Shown here piece after piece: positions 22,516-33,859 of a DNA stretch of 57,058 nt. Location of the stretch: positions 1 to 57,058 of the forward strand of contig JAQGAU010000023.1 of NCBI GenBank assembly GCA_034698045.1, given 5' to 3'. The notes under the pieces are model-generated. The model made no database searches and was not told where the DNA came from. It saw only the letters and a list, made by a program, of their open reading frames with translations. The number at the start of each line of letters is the position of its first letter. Positions within the stretch are counted from its first letter, which is position 1. The stretch comes from Paramacrobiotus richtersi. Taxonomy: Eukaryota; Tardigrada; Eutardigrada; Parachela; Macrobiotidae. The position numbers and the translations under genes are program-made.

Positions 22516-22950
22516 AATAAGGCTATGACATTACAAGGGACTTCGGCCGGTATGCGTTACTGCTTCATAACTTGTTTACCGAGAACAAATCCATTTTTAT
22601 TTGTGCTATCGAAGAATACATACACCGCACATGTTTTTTGTTCACAATTGCTTTTGCACATGTTGCAATTGCTCACCTTCCATGAAATTTCCATGAAATG
22701 TGTGTTTCTGAACATAATTTTGCGCAATGCCCGTCTGCAAAATGAACTGTTGCGTTTAACCAAAAATATGTTGTATTTGCCGACCTATGATGCGTTGAAA
22801 GTCTCATAACTATGGAAAGTAAGGAAAATAAAGTATGGAATTGCTAAAGGCGTTGTACCAAAGTCAGGAAATAAAGTCGCTATGAAGCACAAAATCTCCT
22901 GTTGTGAATGGGCGGACTTGTCACCCCCTGTACTTAGCCGCGAGTAGCCT

Positions 22951-25357
22951 TCAACATGTAGCGTCAGCCAGCAAAGCAACATGACTCCCATAAGCCAGGC
23001 GTTTCGCTCTGGCCATCTCGAAAATGGCGTTTTCTGCTGTCTTGCTTTCTGCACTCAGCTCAGCCATCTTGGCGCGCCGTTGCTCAGCCGGCAGGACCGA
23101 TAGACCCGTCATCCCCGCCAACTGGCTCAGAATATGCTTGGAGGATACCTCCACGTAGGTTTTGCTCAGCGTGTGCAGGAAGTGCGCCGCTTTCTGGATA
23201 TCCCGCGTCAGATCTTCGACGGCTGCCAAGATCTCGTCCCGGTCGCTTTCCACCAGCGGGCTACTAACTGCTTCTTGGACTGTCTGCATGAAGGGTGTGA
23301 TGGTCTGATTCATAGCGAATTCCGTGCGGACGGCCATTGCCTGGAAGAACTGGGTCAACTGGCTCCACTGACGCTGAATGTTTCCCAGGATCACTAAGCT
23401 TTCCCGGATGATCAGCAGGATTTCTTCAAACTCAATGCGGTCCAGATCGATTTGCGTCATCCGGACCATCAGTGCGCCAAGTTGTTCATGGTTCTTCATC
23501 AGTTCCGCGAAGTTTTTATCCGCTCGTTCTTGATGGTAACGCATCCACTGCGCCGCTGAATTCGCCTAATGAAACCATATACGTCTTAAAGCATACGCTT
23601 TCTGACTTTGACTGGATTTGTGCTGCATTTAACGCTAATGATATTACCTGTGCCAGCTCATCGGACCCACTAATCTGCCCATCTTCACCGGGCGACGTCG
23701 GCCCACCCGTTGTTTTCATGTTCAACAGCGGTGCCAGCTGCGACTTGAGTTCCTCCACTTGCGCCGGTATGGTGTGCTTGGCTGCTTCAAACTCCTCTCT
23801 GTTGATACCCGACGTCAAAGTAACCAGACGTTGGACGAGGGTTTTGACGCGGTTGAACACACTGCTGAAAACCGCGTAGGTCGGATTATCCGTCAAGTGT
23901 GGAAGCATGGCCTCGATCACAGTTAGCTCGGTGTTGAAATCCTGGAAACAGGTACCGTTCCCGCGCAAACCGGTCTGGAGACGGTCCAGCAGACCCGACA
24001 GCAGGCGCGCTTGCTGCGATAGTGTGCTTAATTCAAGGGTATTTTCCAGCGTGGATTTGACTGGCTGTCCGGTGGCAGATTGAGAAACTGCTCCTACCGC
24101 TGGTCGCGGCTTTAAAATTGATGTAATATCACCTAGCATGTCTGGCACTGAGTCGATCACTTTGGCGAACGATTTGCCAATGGCTCCTGCAACCTCCATC
24201 TTGAGTTTCGTCCAGCCGGTCGGAATCGAATCCAGGGCCGAACGGTAGCGCTTCTCGTATTCGTTGACCTTTAAAGCGTTAATGTATATATTGCGTTAAT
24301 GGTTTGGTTGCACCGCTATCATGAAATAAATGTGAGGAAACTTGGAAAGTGCTGCGAGGTTGGTAATAGTTATGTAGAATCATCTTGGTCTCGACTGCTA
24401 ACAATGGCCCAATGATGCCAGTAGAGGTTGCCACATCGATTCCCACCCACCTTTTTGTTGATTTTCTCTTGATTTTCCCGGTACATGGCCTGTCGTTCAT
24501 CGAGATTCTGTTTCTGCACTTGGGAAGCGTTGTACAGTTTAATGGACTGTTGGTGGCGTTCATCGTACACCCCGCGCGAGGTCTGAGTAGCTTCGACGAT
24601 TTCTCCAAGCATATTGTAAATCTTGAGGAACTCTTTCTCTGAATCCTGGGCCAGTGTGACGCACAGTTGTCCAATCTCCTTTATGCCGTTGAGAGGCACC
24701 TTTATCAGTCGTTGCAGCATCTTGAGGGAGGATCCGCGGATCAGTTTGACAACGGTCTGCACCCGGCGGGGAATCATCAACATGTTCAACTGGATGCTGT
24801 CCATATTGCGGTGTGCTAAGCTGAAGCAGTTCCAGCCGTCCAAACTGACCTAGAGGACGAAGAGATCCACAATGAATTTTAGGGGCACAAGGCGAAGTAC
24901 ATGTACCTGTGCCATGGTCGCACGGAACGACTGCGGATTACGAAGATATTTGAAACCTTCAACGGGCGGCCGATCATCCATTCGGAAGTCCTTCTGTCCG
25001 CCGAGGATTGTCAGTTGTCCCAGCATTGATATGGCTGTGGGAGCGGCCGCCAAAAAGTTCTCCCATGGGAAATGGATGTCCAGCAAAGCTTGGCTTCGAT
25101 TCAGTTCCTTCTCGGTTAGCATCAGTTGTTTCATGTCTGGGAAACGTAAGAAAGTAGAATGTTAAAAGTATTGCTCAGAAGGAAGCAGTCTTCCTTCGCA
25201 CAGTGTACTGTGCGAATGGAGAATAATTGTAACTGTAAGGAAGGTAACGCTACTGACCAATCGGATCTGATGTGTTTGCACAACTGTATTCTCCATAAAC
25301 ATTCTGACCAGTTAAGACCAGGAGAAATCCCAGCAGAAAAGGAAATAGTGGAAGCAT
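22951..25357 (-). CDS. Large secreted helical protein, five exons (divergent pair, minus member)
   Basis: Minus-strand exons 25357-25258, 25136-24907, 24849-24451, 24268-23648 and 23565-22951 join in phase (1, 0, 0, 0) to about 654 residues ending in TAG. A clear signal peptide starts the protein (LPLFPFLLGFLLVLTG). The rest is almost all helix: a Gln/Lys/Glu-rich coiled coil near residues 200-245; a boundary motif DSIPTGW near 255-260, directly followed by a more apolar stretch; then further long helices. The last exon contains an RQWSQLTQFF segment. I recall helical animal proteins of unknown function with IPSGW-like and QW..L..FF-like motifs, but cannot verify that family here. A helix - apolar hairpin - helix layout also occurs in some membrane-inserting helical proteins, so a membrane-active role is possible but unproven. 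It shares a ~0.5 kb promoter with the plus-strand gene at 25854. Confidence 0.7.
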
Positions 25358-25853
25358 TCTAGAAGCAAACATCCCTTTGGCTTCCAAATCAAAGCGGTGC
25401 AGATCTGAATACCGCGCCGAGCGAACTAACCTAGACCTGTACAAAGTTTGGGCGTTACGTTGTGCTCAGTAGAGCTTGCGCTGGATTGACTAGAAATTGA
25501 TTGTGTGTACCATGTAGATATTGGATGCAGAAGTTGTTTGCATAACACCGTTTCCCTCGTGGCTCCGGAATGAGTCACATAGCATCAGTCACATAGCATC
25601 CGGAATGAGTAGCACATCAGGGCCAGTCATGCGGAACTGACTGTGGAAGAATCGGTTATTGTGCCTATGCTAATTCCGACTTTGACACCCAGTCATGCCG
25701 CTGGCTACGTGTTGCTTCGGAAAATCAGTATTTAAAAGGAAGGTGCTCAGCTTGCCAACATGCTTTAGCATCGAACTGGGCTGTCACCCAGACACTGCCA
25801 TAGTCTGTGTTCAGGCGTTCTGTTTGGTACAAGTTCTTTCCAGCATTGTCAAC
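25358..25853. promoter_or_regulatory. Shared divergent promoter region
   Basis: The start codons of two divergently transcribed secreted helical proteins lie 496 bp apart. The interval has a local duplication (GAATGAGTCACATAGCATC followed by CAGTCACATAGCATCCGGAATGAGT, about 25570-25613) that includes two TGAGTCA-like/AP-1-like cores. No TATA box stands out for either gene. Confidence 0.45.
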
Positions 25854-27548
25854 ATGCGCACTAAAGTTGCCGGCCCATTATTGGGCGTGATGCTCTGCTG
25901 CCTGTGTTTTCATTTTATGACAGGTACGCGTGCGACCATTGCAAAACCGCTTTTAACAATTCAAATTGTCATGCAACGTTATAGTCTGCAGTTACTCCAC
26001 ATCGTTCTTCGTTAATAATAATTGCAGGTTTGCATGACAACCATTTTACACCTATCTACATGTGATTAAGCAGCTGCTTCATTAACTTATCGCCCAATCG
26101 CAATTTCTCTCCCGATAGCGTCTGACACCACCCTGGTAGACTTTTGGGCGAAATTCGGTCAACCATACCAGAACGCCATCCACATCCTCGCCAACGACGC
26201 CCTCAAACCACTAGCCGATGCGCCAGTCCCATCGCGTATCGAGCAAGCCGACCAGCTAATCCAGAACACCAAGACGCAGTTCCGTTCATTCTACGACATT
26301 CTACAGCCCATGCGCACTGAAGCCGATCAGCTCAAGCAACAGCTAGACGATAGTATCATCAACAAAACGCTGCAACTGACCCAGTTGGAGCAGAATCTCC
26401 AGAATACCACGGATGCCATTAGCGCTGCCACGACCGATTTGGCGCACAGTAACCAAGCATTGACTGACGCGCAGCGGGAGCTCAACGAGGGAACGGCCAG
26501 GCTGGAAAGCGCCAGGAGCACGCTGCGCTCGCAGGAAGACAGCTTACAGCATGCGACGAACTGTATCTGGAGATCGAAAAGGTTAGATAGTTCACAGCCA
26601 TGTGCGATGATGATTCGCTTAACCCAAATCAACAGACAATAGCCTGCGTTTAGTAAATATAAAATTCTACTGTTTAAGATCCCCTCGGTAATTGTATAAA
26701 ATTTCCTAATTTTCTAGTTGTAGTCTCCGATTTTTCCAATATACAGGCACATTCACATGCCGAAAAGTATCAAGGTAGAGGTTTCTGGAATACGGTATGA
26801 TGTTTCTAAACCTGAAACATGTTTAGGGCAGTGTATCGCACGTAGCTTCACCAGCTATTCATTCTTATACAACAGGTCCATTCGAAACCGGCGATGGGGG
26901 TTAGACAATGCCTGGAAGGCAGTCGAACAGACCGCCAACAATGTGGTTCACGAGGTCCAAAGGGTCCCCGATGTTGTTGTTCAGGAGGTTCAAAGGGTAC
27001 CCGACAATGTGGTCAACGCGGTACAAGAAGTAGTCAATTTGCCATGCGAAATCGGTCCCGAGATTGAAAACGCGCGGGGCGCAGTCCGCTCGGCAGAAGG
27101 CAATGTGGCACGTAACAACCAACGCGTCACGGACAAACAGGCCAGCGTCAGCGCCGCACAAACCAGGATTGCGGACCTGCAGCGCACTAAAACGCAACAA
27201 GAAGAACAGAAGCGCAGTCTTGACAGCCAGATTGCCGAGATGAGAAGCAAACTGCAGGTTCTTGCGGAGATCAATACGAAGATGGCAACTCTCGTGACTT
27301 ACCTGGGCAGTATGTTTGATATCAACACAACTCTGCAGAACGCCATGAAACAGATGATCAGCATTGATGCGCTGCTGAAACCGTTGGAGCACATTGCCGG
27401 ATTAGTTGGATCATTCTCCGGGCAGAACACTGCCGCACTGCAGGCGTCCATTGCGAGTATTCGTCAGAGTATGGTGACTCTGAACAGGAAGCTGCCCGAG
27501 TACCCGTTCGATGCACGCGTTGTTGCTGCGTCCGATGAACTTCGGTGA
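25854..27548 (+). CDS. Secreted coiled-coil protein, three exons (divergent pair, plus member)
   Basis: Exons 25854-25923, 26119-26581 and 26876-27548 join in phase to about 401 residues. The first exon is a signal peptide (GPLLGVMLCCLCFHFMT). Exon 2 encodes a long heptad coiled coil rich in Gln, Leu, Asn and Ala. The middle of the protein has an 11-residue repeat (VHEVQRVPDVV, VQEVQRVPDNV, VNAVQEVVNLP). Exon 3 continues with a second Gln/Arg/Lys coiled coil (about 27080-27260), then a more apolar helical segment with LVGSFSG. Signal peptide, two long coils and a less polar segment between them match the layout of the minus-strand neighbour, but it ends about 250 residues earlier. The last ~25 nt of exon 2 (after 26555) break the heptad pattern in the frame that splices correctly, whereas another frame there looks more coil-like; a small indel or sequence error is possible. 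Confidence 0.65.
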
Positions 27549-29090
27549 ACTGGCACAAGATTTTATTAACATTTGCAGTGCGTATCGATAATGTACATCT
27601 GTGGATTTGTATGGCTGCTTAATTGGCAGATTAGTCCGTCGCAATCAAGATCGAACTAGAAGGCTGACTGAGTTTACAGTCTCATTAGTTTTCTGCTGGA
27701 CCGAAATGGCCAGAGGAATAAAGCTGTTGTTGTTGTTGTCCAGGTCGTCGGTTATAACCAGGCGTTATGAATTTCTCGTTTCGACAGTTTATGTTTTACC
27801 GATGTACGTTTCGCCGCAGCCAGTTGATACGATCCACATACAACGATCGTAATAAACGTTTTTGCAAATTACAGAGAACGTACACGCCAAGTTGAAACAC
27901 CTCGGGAGATGTTCGCTAGAACGTTTCTTGTTGCGAATATTTGGTTTCTTTGTTTTGTAAACTTGTTCAGCTACTAATAAGACGCAGTTTGATATTAACA
28001 AACTTGGGATTGGAAATAACCGGACGGGGCAGGAAACATAGCGAAAGAAACACCAGCGACTGACCTCAAAACAAGACTTTTTCCTTTATAATAGCGCAAG
28101 AAATGTTCAAATCAGTGTAGCCTTGCATTAGCATTTTTTAATTTAACGATAAATCATAAGGTATCCACGCAAATTACTGACACCAAGAAAAAAGCTCGCG
28201 TAATTAAAAAATAATTTTTCGAAAATGTTCGAAAAAATCTCGGACCGGGTTCGGGCGACTGTTCCCCTAACATGACAGCAGCTTTTCGTGAATCATTGAT
28301 TTATTTAGGAAACTTTCTTAAACGCATTCAGAACTTTCTATTGACTATGTCTAAAAGTTGAAAAGTCACCAAAACCAACTTGGGGCTTCACGAGCCCGAG
28401 AAGAACCCTCCGGTGGTTCTGGTAGGGTGCCGCATCCCTTCGACGTGCCATAAACAGTGAGCGTGGCGTTCGAATAACTAGCAGACGTGAGAATCACATC
28501 AAAGGATACCCCAGCCAAAGTTTCTGCGTTGGCCAGAGTCGGTTCTCAATCAGGGATTCTTTTCACAAATAATTATTTGCAAATGATCGTATGGAAACCA
28601 GCGCTTCCCGGAAGTATGTACTTGCTGGTGCTGATGGTTTGAAATTTCGCCATAATTTAGAGCTTACACCCATCGTGACCAAATTAATCTAGTTCTAAGC
28701 CAATAAAATAGGCTTCATAACAAAGATGTTGAGAGGTAAAAATATTCAAAGGGCGGTTGTCTGTAGGAAGATGAAAAAAGTGTTTTAACTTGGCATGTAC
28801 GCTCTCTGTACTGTTCTTTTGTGTGTGCAACTACTTAATAGGGTCTACCCAGTTAAACTCGCAATCAGAGAGGAACTGTGTCTGTAATGGTAGAATATCC
28901 TTCGCATAACACTAGAACTGCCTGTATCGAATTATAGAAGGGAATATAAAACGCCACGCCGGTATCGCTAACATTAATATATGCTCCTTACATCTACCCA
29001 TCGTTAGTAAAAAACTTAACATCATGATAATATTGTTGTCCACACAGCCGTAATGCCAGATAGGGAGTATAATTACATTGTTTTACACCC
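27549..29090. other. Gene-free interval
   Basis: AATAAA at 27717-27722 could serve the coiled-coil gene. Beyond it no open frame has domain or splice support. The interval is AT-rich. Confidence 0.45.
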
Positions 29091-31565
29091 GGTTGCTTTA
29101 CTGCATCGTATTGAGCATTAGTAAAGGTTACTGTTTTGTACCAGCAGACATCACGCAGTCATTCCTGTCATACGTTTGCCGTTTTCCGATTTAACCGGAA
29201 TACCACAGTACATCAGAAGATACTGTCAGTACCGTGTAAAACGGAAAATCGGACAAGAATGCGGTTTACCATAAGAATCATTGCAACAACATCGGCAGCT
29301 GCACGCATTGTTTCATCGTTAGTGTGGTATACGCATAATCTCGCGAATGATAGATAACCAATGCTTTAGTTCTACTTTACGATTTAAGTGCATTATTTCG
29401 GACAGTGTGTTTGTTACAATGAATTTGTTGCACAGCTAGAAGCACGCTGCAAGACATCAAACGGGCTCGGAATTCTAAAAGACTGCAAAGCCAAATCCTC
29501 CAAAACCCTACGTAATTGTTTGCCGCAGTTTGGCAGAGAACATCTCTGCGAGCTCTGTCTGATGAGCGCTCAGCTGACGGCTGAACAGTATCAGGAAAGA
29601 TTTCATTGCAGATTTTGCTTGTATTGGTTCATCAGAGGCATTAGTTCTTATTTCCTAAGATGAAGCGGATTCAGTTTGCTAGAGCCAAACATCGCAGAGC
29701 AGGTACTGTCTATCTGGAACTGCTCAAACCCATTGAACCTCACAGTACGAGGATGGCGTTGTGCTCCTAACTAGCCGGAAGACTGGCTAGAAAATCGCTA
29801 TTTAATACAGAAAGCGCTAAAACGGCTTGATACAGGGAAGATGTCTGACATAAGAATACCAGTAAATTTGCGTAAAGCAAAATAGGAATACGGAAGGAAT
29901 TCAGTTTTGATTCTGTGCATTATTGCCGCAAATAACCTCACATAACATAACCGCCAATAACCGCAAATAACCTTTTAGTGTTAACAGAATCTTGGTTGTA
30001 ATCAAGGGTTCTATAAGAATTTGTTGTAAATCCTACTCTGAGCACAACAAGAACAACCAAATACGAAATCACAAGGTGATCACGAAACTGTCAGTTAAAC
30101 TGCAGTATTTTACGACTTCCATTCGTCTACACAATTTTTACATAAAATAACTATAGAATGCAGATGATGCTGATATTATCTGCAATCTCAGTGCTTGTTG
30201 TGGGTTTCCTTGAAGTATCACTGATAACAAATATCTCAGCAGAAGAATTTCAGACGCCGTTGTTGAACCGGCAGCATTTCCCAAACACATGCGGAATTTC
30301 CAACCCAGATGCAGTAACAAGACAAGAGAACAACTGCTCGACTGTATGAGATACCTCGGGATTTTAGCTTTTTCTAGTCGATACACTGGCAACCAGCCAG
30401 ATCTTTGTGATCCACAGTAACGTATAGTACGAAATTTAACAGGCGCTGAGAAAGTCATTGTCGTGTATGTAAACATGTTGCAGATATTTTAAGTGATCAT
30501 TGTAGTCTTTAATATAGAATCAACTGATCTCGCTGCATGGTCCCTAGTGCACATTTAAACTACGCAGCTACTAGGCACATACCACATGCTACAGAATCTT
30601 GTGAGTACCACATACAGTATGTAGTGTAAATTATACGGTTCTCGTGATTGTTACAACTGTTGTCATTTCCTCACGACTCCTAGCAATACCATTACGATGC
30701 TGCGTAGGTACGAATGTTTCCTGTTCTCAGTTGCACCTTACGACGAGTCAGGTACAGGTCATTAAAGATATGACACAACATCGGTATGCTTTGTACTTCC
30801 AGACACCACACGGCACAAAAGTCATATTGAACTGAAGCGCAAATAGATTGCAGAACTAGCGTGAAGGCATCTTAGTTCTGCGTGATCACAGATGTTCTCA
30901 TAGTTGAGCTTCGGTACGTTTGAGGCAATGTACGCGGAGTCGAAGAAGTAAGATAACACCAGGGAGGAGCACGGGACGTCACCAGAAGATGACGCGGCCG
31001 CCTACGTGAAAAAGTGATGAACCGTTTAAGGGAAGGGGCAGGAGAAGCATGGTACACCGTGCGACCCGAGTGCGGCTGCCTCCAACGCTCCGCGGCGTCT
31101 TACTGCTTCCGCAACCGAAATATTTGAACGGGGTATGCACGGTTGCATAGAGTGCGCCCAGGAGCACAACAGGCGGCTTCAAGCAGCGCATAACGAGTTG
31201 CTTGTCACTGCGCCGGTTGTCTTAGACTGCTATGAGATCTCAGTTGAGATATGCAGATAGTTGCTGTTAGGAGCAGGAAACGGGGAATATATCTCGATAT
31301 TGTAGTTTCTGTTCCATGCCAGGGTACAATCCATAGCAAAGCGTTCTACGAGTTTTACTATGTGACCTGTATTTGTTGAGAATGTCGTATTAATTAGAGT
31401 GTACATAAATCACAAGTTGCTAGATATTTCCCGCATGGTGAAAGGAATGGTCAGAAGGACCGAAGAGCAGCTGCGAAATCTTTCCAGCGTTGTGCAGAAC
31501 CTGATACCGATTGAATCCATCATACCATATCATCACAGTAAAAGCCTGCCCGATTGCTGGTTGTA
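29091..31565 (+). repeat. Complex dispersed repeat, copy A
   Basis: Four blocks here recur in the same order and orientation farther right: 29091-29300 with about 36018-36205, 29717-29860 with about 40412-40562, 30902-30990 with about 41318-41400, and 31262-31565 with about 41425-41715. The last block has the strongest match (GTCGTATTAATTA, AGCAGCTGCGAAAT, CAGCGTTGTGCAGAA, GTAAAAGCCT). No intact protein is encoded; longest frames are under 100 codons. The order conservation implies two copies of one larger element or a segmental duplication. Confidence 0.6.
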
Positions 31566-31971
31566 TCGCGATTGTGCGGCGTTCAGTAAATAATACCAAG
31601 TCTAGGCTGCTAGCATCTTCATTATACCCGCAAAGTAGCACAGTGGTGAACCGTTTTTCTACCAATTTCGATACACAGGGAGAATCGGTTCTAAAACTGA
31701 GGAGAGACGCGCAGATCGAAGATTTCGACTCCCCGCATCTGGGCAACCATTTATATAAGTGCACGGAAGATACCAAAAGCAACAGAAAACCAGGCCACTA
31801 TATTTCCGGGGCAACTACTCATGAACAAACGTTTGAACAAACTTCTACTAGTGCCGAATTGTTTCTGTTTTAATTTTTGCCTCTGAATTCTGTATATCCA
31901 GTACGTCCTGCGCTGCACTTGCTCTCTACGCACGCGCAAATTCGGTTTGTTGTCAATTTTCATGAACACAT
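31566..31971. other. Unassigned interval between repeat copy A and the zinc-finger remnant
   Basis: An open frame of about 120 codons crosses this interval on each strand, but they mirror each other and neither has a recognisable domain. Confidence 0.35.
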
Positions 31972-32310
31972 TTAGGTTCGCGCCTGGTTCGCTGTCTCTG
32001 AAGTTCTGGTATGTCCCTCGATATTCCATGGGATACTTTACTTATTGGAGAGTTTTTTCGTGGTGTGATCACTTTCATGGAAGTATTGTACCTTCACAGT
32101 TGGACCAAACTCGCATGCCGCCGCCCCTAACTGATATTTGGTTGCCTAAGGTGTTCTGGTCTCCTACTCAGCAAGCAGCAATTTGTTTTGATCTGTGCCC
32201 GAAATCTTTTAAAACTTTGTGCTCTCTTAAGCGTCGTGAACGCGATCATGACGGCAGTAAAGGGATGGAATGTCCTAACACGAATCCAGGCGATTTAATA
32301 CGCAGTAAGT
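31972..32310 (+). pseudogene. Decayed C2H2 zinc-finger fragment, copy 1
   Basis: The frame around 32178-32275 reads FDLCPKSFKTLCSLKRRERD followed by a linker-like DHDGSKGMEC. This is a C2H2 finger in which the first zinc cysteine is displaced and one zinc-ligand histidine is Arg. The ~320 bp block recurs at 33503-33805. Upstream it shares TTCGCGCCTGGTTC, ATTCCATGGGA and CCGCCCCTAACTG with that copy. It lacks the metal ligands for a working finger. Confidence 0.5.
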
Positions 32311-32318
32311 AGCGAGCA

Positions 32319-32588
32319 ATGCGGCAGCGTGCAGCATGCGATTTACTGATACGTCCCGGGGTTTGCTTTACTGCATTTACTGCCTTTGTTACGGCACTCG
32401 CTTTTTATTCGTACGGATTTAGCGAACGCATTGTTGTAAAGGATTTGGAGATACATACTAGACCCGAAGACTGCGACTGTACCCTACAAACACACCCAGA
32501 CAATTTTGAATATTCCGCGACTTTTGATCAACCAGCGCCTTCAGATTCCTTTAGTTCATTGCACGAATACTGCAAAAAATCTGACTAG
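32319..32588 (+). other. Unassigned short open frame
   Basis: 89 codons directly after the zinc-finger remnant. The N-terminal third is hydrophobic and the C-terminal half is acidic (RPEDCDCTLQ, DQPAPSDSFSSLHEY). No known domain. It may be part of the decayed zinc-finger gene or chance. Confidence 0.2.
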
Positions 32589-32944
32589 CGGTGAATACAG
32601 GTACCGCTTACAGATTCATTAGTCAGTTTTACTGCACCACCACTGTTTTAAAATCATTTTGGCATTAGCTCTGTCACACATGTGCTCGTTTCAATCAAGA
32701 AACCGTACACATCTCAACATGGGAAAAATATCCTACATAGTTGCCGCTGACCTCACTGGTACTGGTAACGGAGCAGTGTTTGAAGAAAGCATCTACAGGT
32801 AAGCATACTTGAGTTCAACCGAGACGAGGTAACAAATATCCCGGCACAATTTATTGTCCTTTGAATCAAACTTTCAAATCTTAGTCCATTTGAGTTTGTG
32901 CACCATTTTTAGTTCGTGGAATTTCATAGCATTACTCAGTAATG

Positions 32945-33496
32945 TTATGAAACGTACACTGCGTGTACCTGGCCAACGTGCGCGCAGTAGCGAGCAGCCA
33001 GCAGCGAAGCCTGGTAGACGACAGCGACAAAGTCTCGAAAGTACAGCGAAAAAGGAACCGGAGGAAAAAGCGGCCTAGAGGTAGCACACAACCTGAGGAG
33101 CTCCTCGGCATGAGATGTCTTAAAGTGATATCTAAATTGTGTGAATGCTTGAATTCGTGAATGCGCGACCACCCAGACGATGCTGGCAGTGTGGTTCAGT
33201 TGGCAATGTCCAACGCTACTGTCGACAAGACAGTAGACCAGGATCTGCAGATTGGACACGGAACAAGCCCGTGCCATACCGGAATGTGAAGAACCAGGAC
33301 CAGAGAGGACCGGAAGTGCCCATTCCGGATGCTGCTAACGCACCTGTTCCGGATCCACCACAGCCACCACAGCCACCACAGCCCTACCGAATCCTCCGCC
33401 GCCACCAGTGCTCCCGCAAATCGACGAACCGAATATCGAGGATATTGCTGATTACGACGACGATTACGTGGATGAGCCACCAATGTTTCGTGAATA
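32945..33496 (+). pseudogene. Gag-like retroelement fragment with degenerate zinc knuckle
   Basis: A basic Arg/Lys/Gln-rich stretch (about 32965-33080) is followed by a CX2C...C motif (CWQCGSVGNVQRYC, about 33178-33220) and then a Pro-rich run (33352-33385). A retroviral-type zinc knuckle is CX2CX4HX4C; here the His position is Asn. The frame changes near the Pro-rich run, where another frame becomes acidic and Asp-rich and then stops. Together this points to a broken Gag of an LTR-type retroelement lying between the two zinc-finger copies. No protease, RT or integrase was found nearby. Confidence 0.5.
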
Positions 33497-33502
33497 AATC
33501 TA

Positions 33503-33842
33503 GTTCGCGCCTGGTTCCCTGTTTCTGAAGTTCTGATGAGCTATTACCGAGTGACCCTTGATATTCCATGGGACATTTTACTTATTTGGAAGTTCCTTCA
33601 CGGTATGATCACTTCAAGGAAGTTTTGTACTTGCACAGTTTGACCTGACCTCGCACGCCGCCCCTAACTGGTATTTAATTGTCAAAAGTGTTCCGATCTC
33701 CTGTTCAGCAAGCAATGTTTCATTGCGATCTCTGCCCAACATTCTTGTACAACTTTGCGTTATGGACGCGATCATGCCGGTAGTAAAGGGATGAAATGTT
33801 TCAAGTGGGTAAAACACATCACAAAAGCTCATACGCATTTGT
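33503..33842 (+). pseudogene. Decayed C2H2 zinc-finger fragment, copy 2
   Basis: Direct repeat of 31972-32290. In pieces of different frames it still shows FHCDLCP, then GMKCFKWVKHITKAHTHL ending at TAA near 33842: the linker and second finger, with the second Cys replaced by Trp. Small indels break the frame between the two fingers. The ancestor evidently had at least two tandem C2H2 fingers. Confidence 0.5.
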
Positions 33843-33859
33843 AAGCGGGGTAGTACAAT

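Noticed and set aside
26901-27392. 163-codon minus-strand frame inside the coiled-coil gene
   Set aside because: Antisense shadow of the repetitive coiled-coil exon, which has better splice and composition support.
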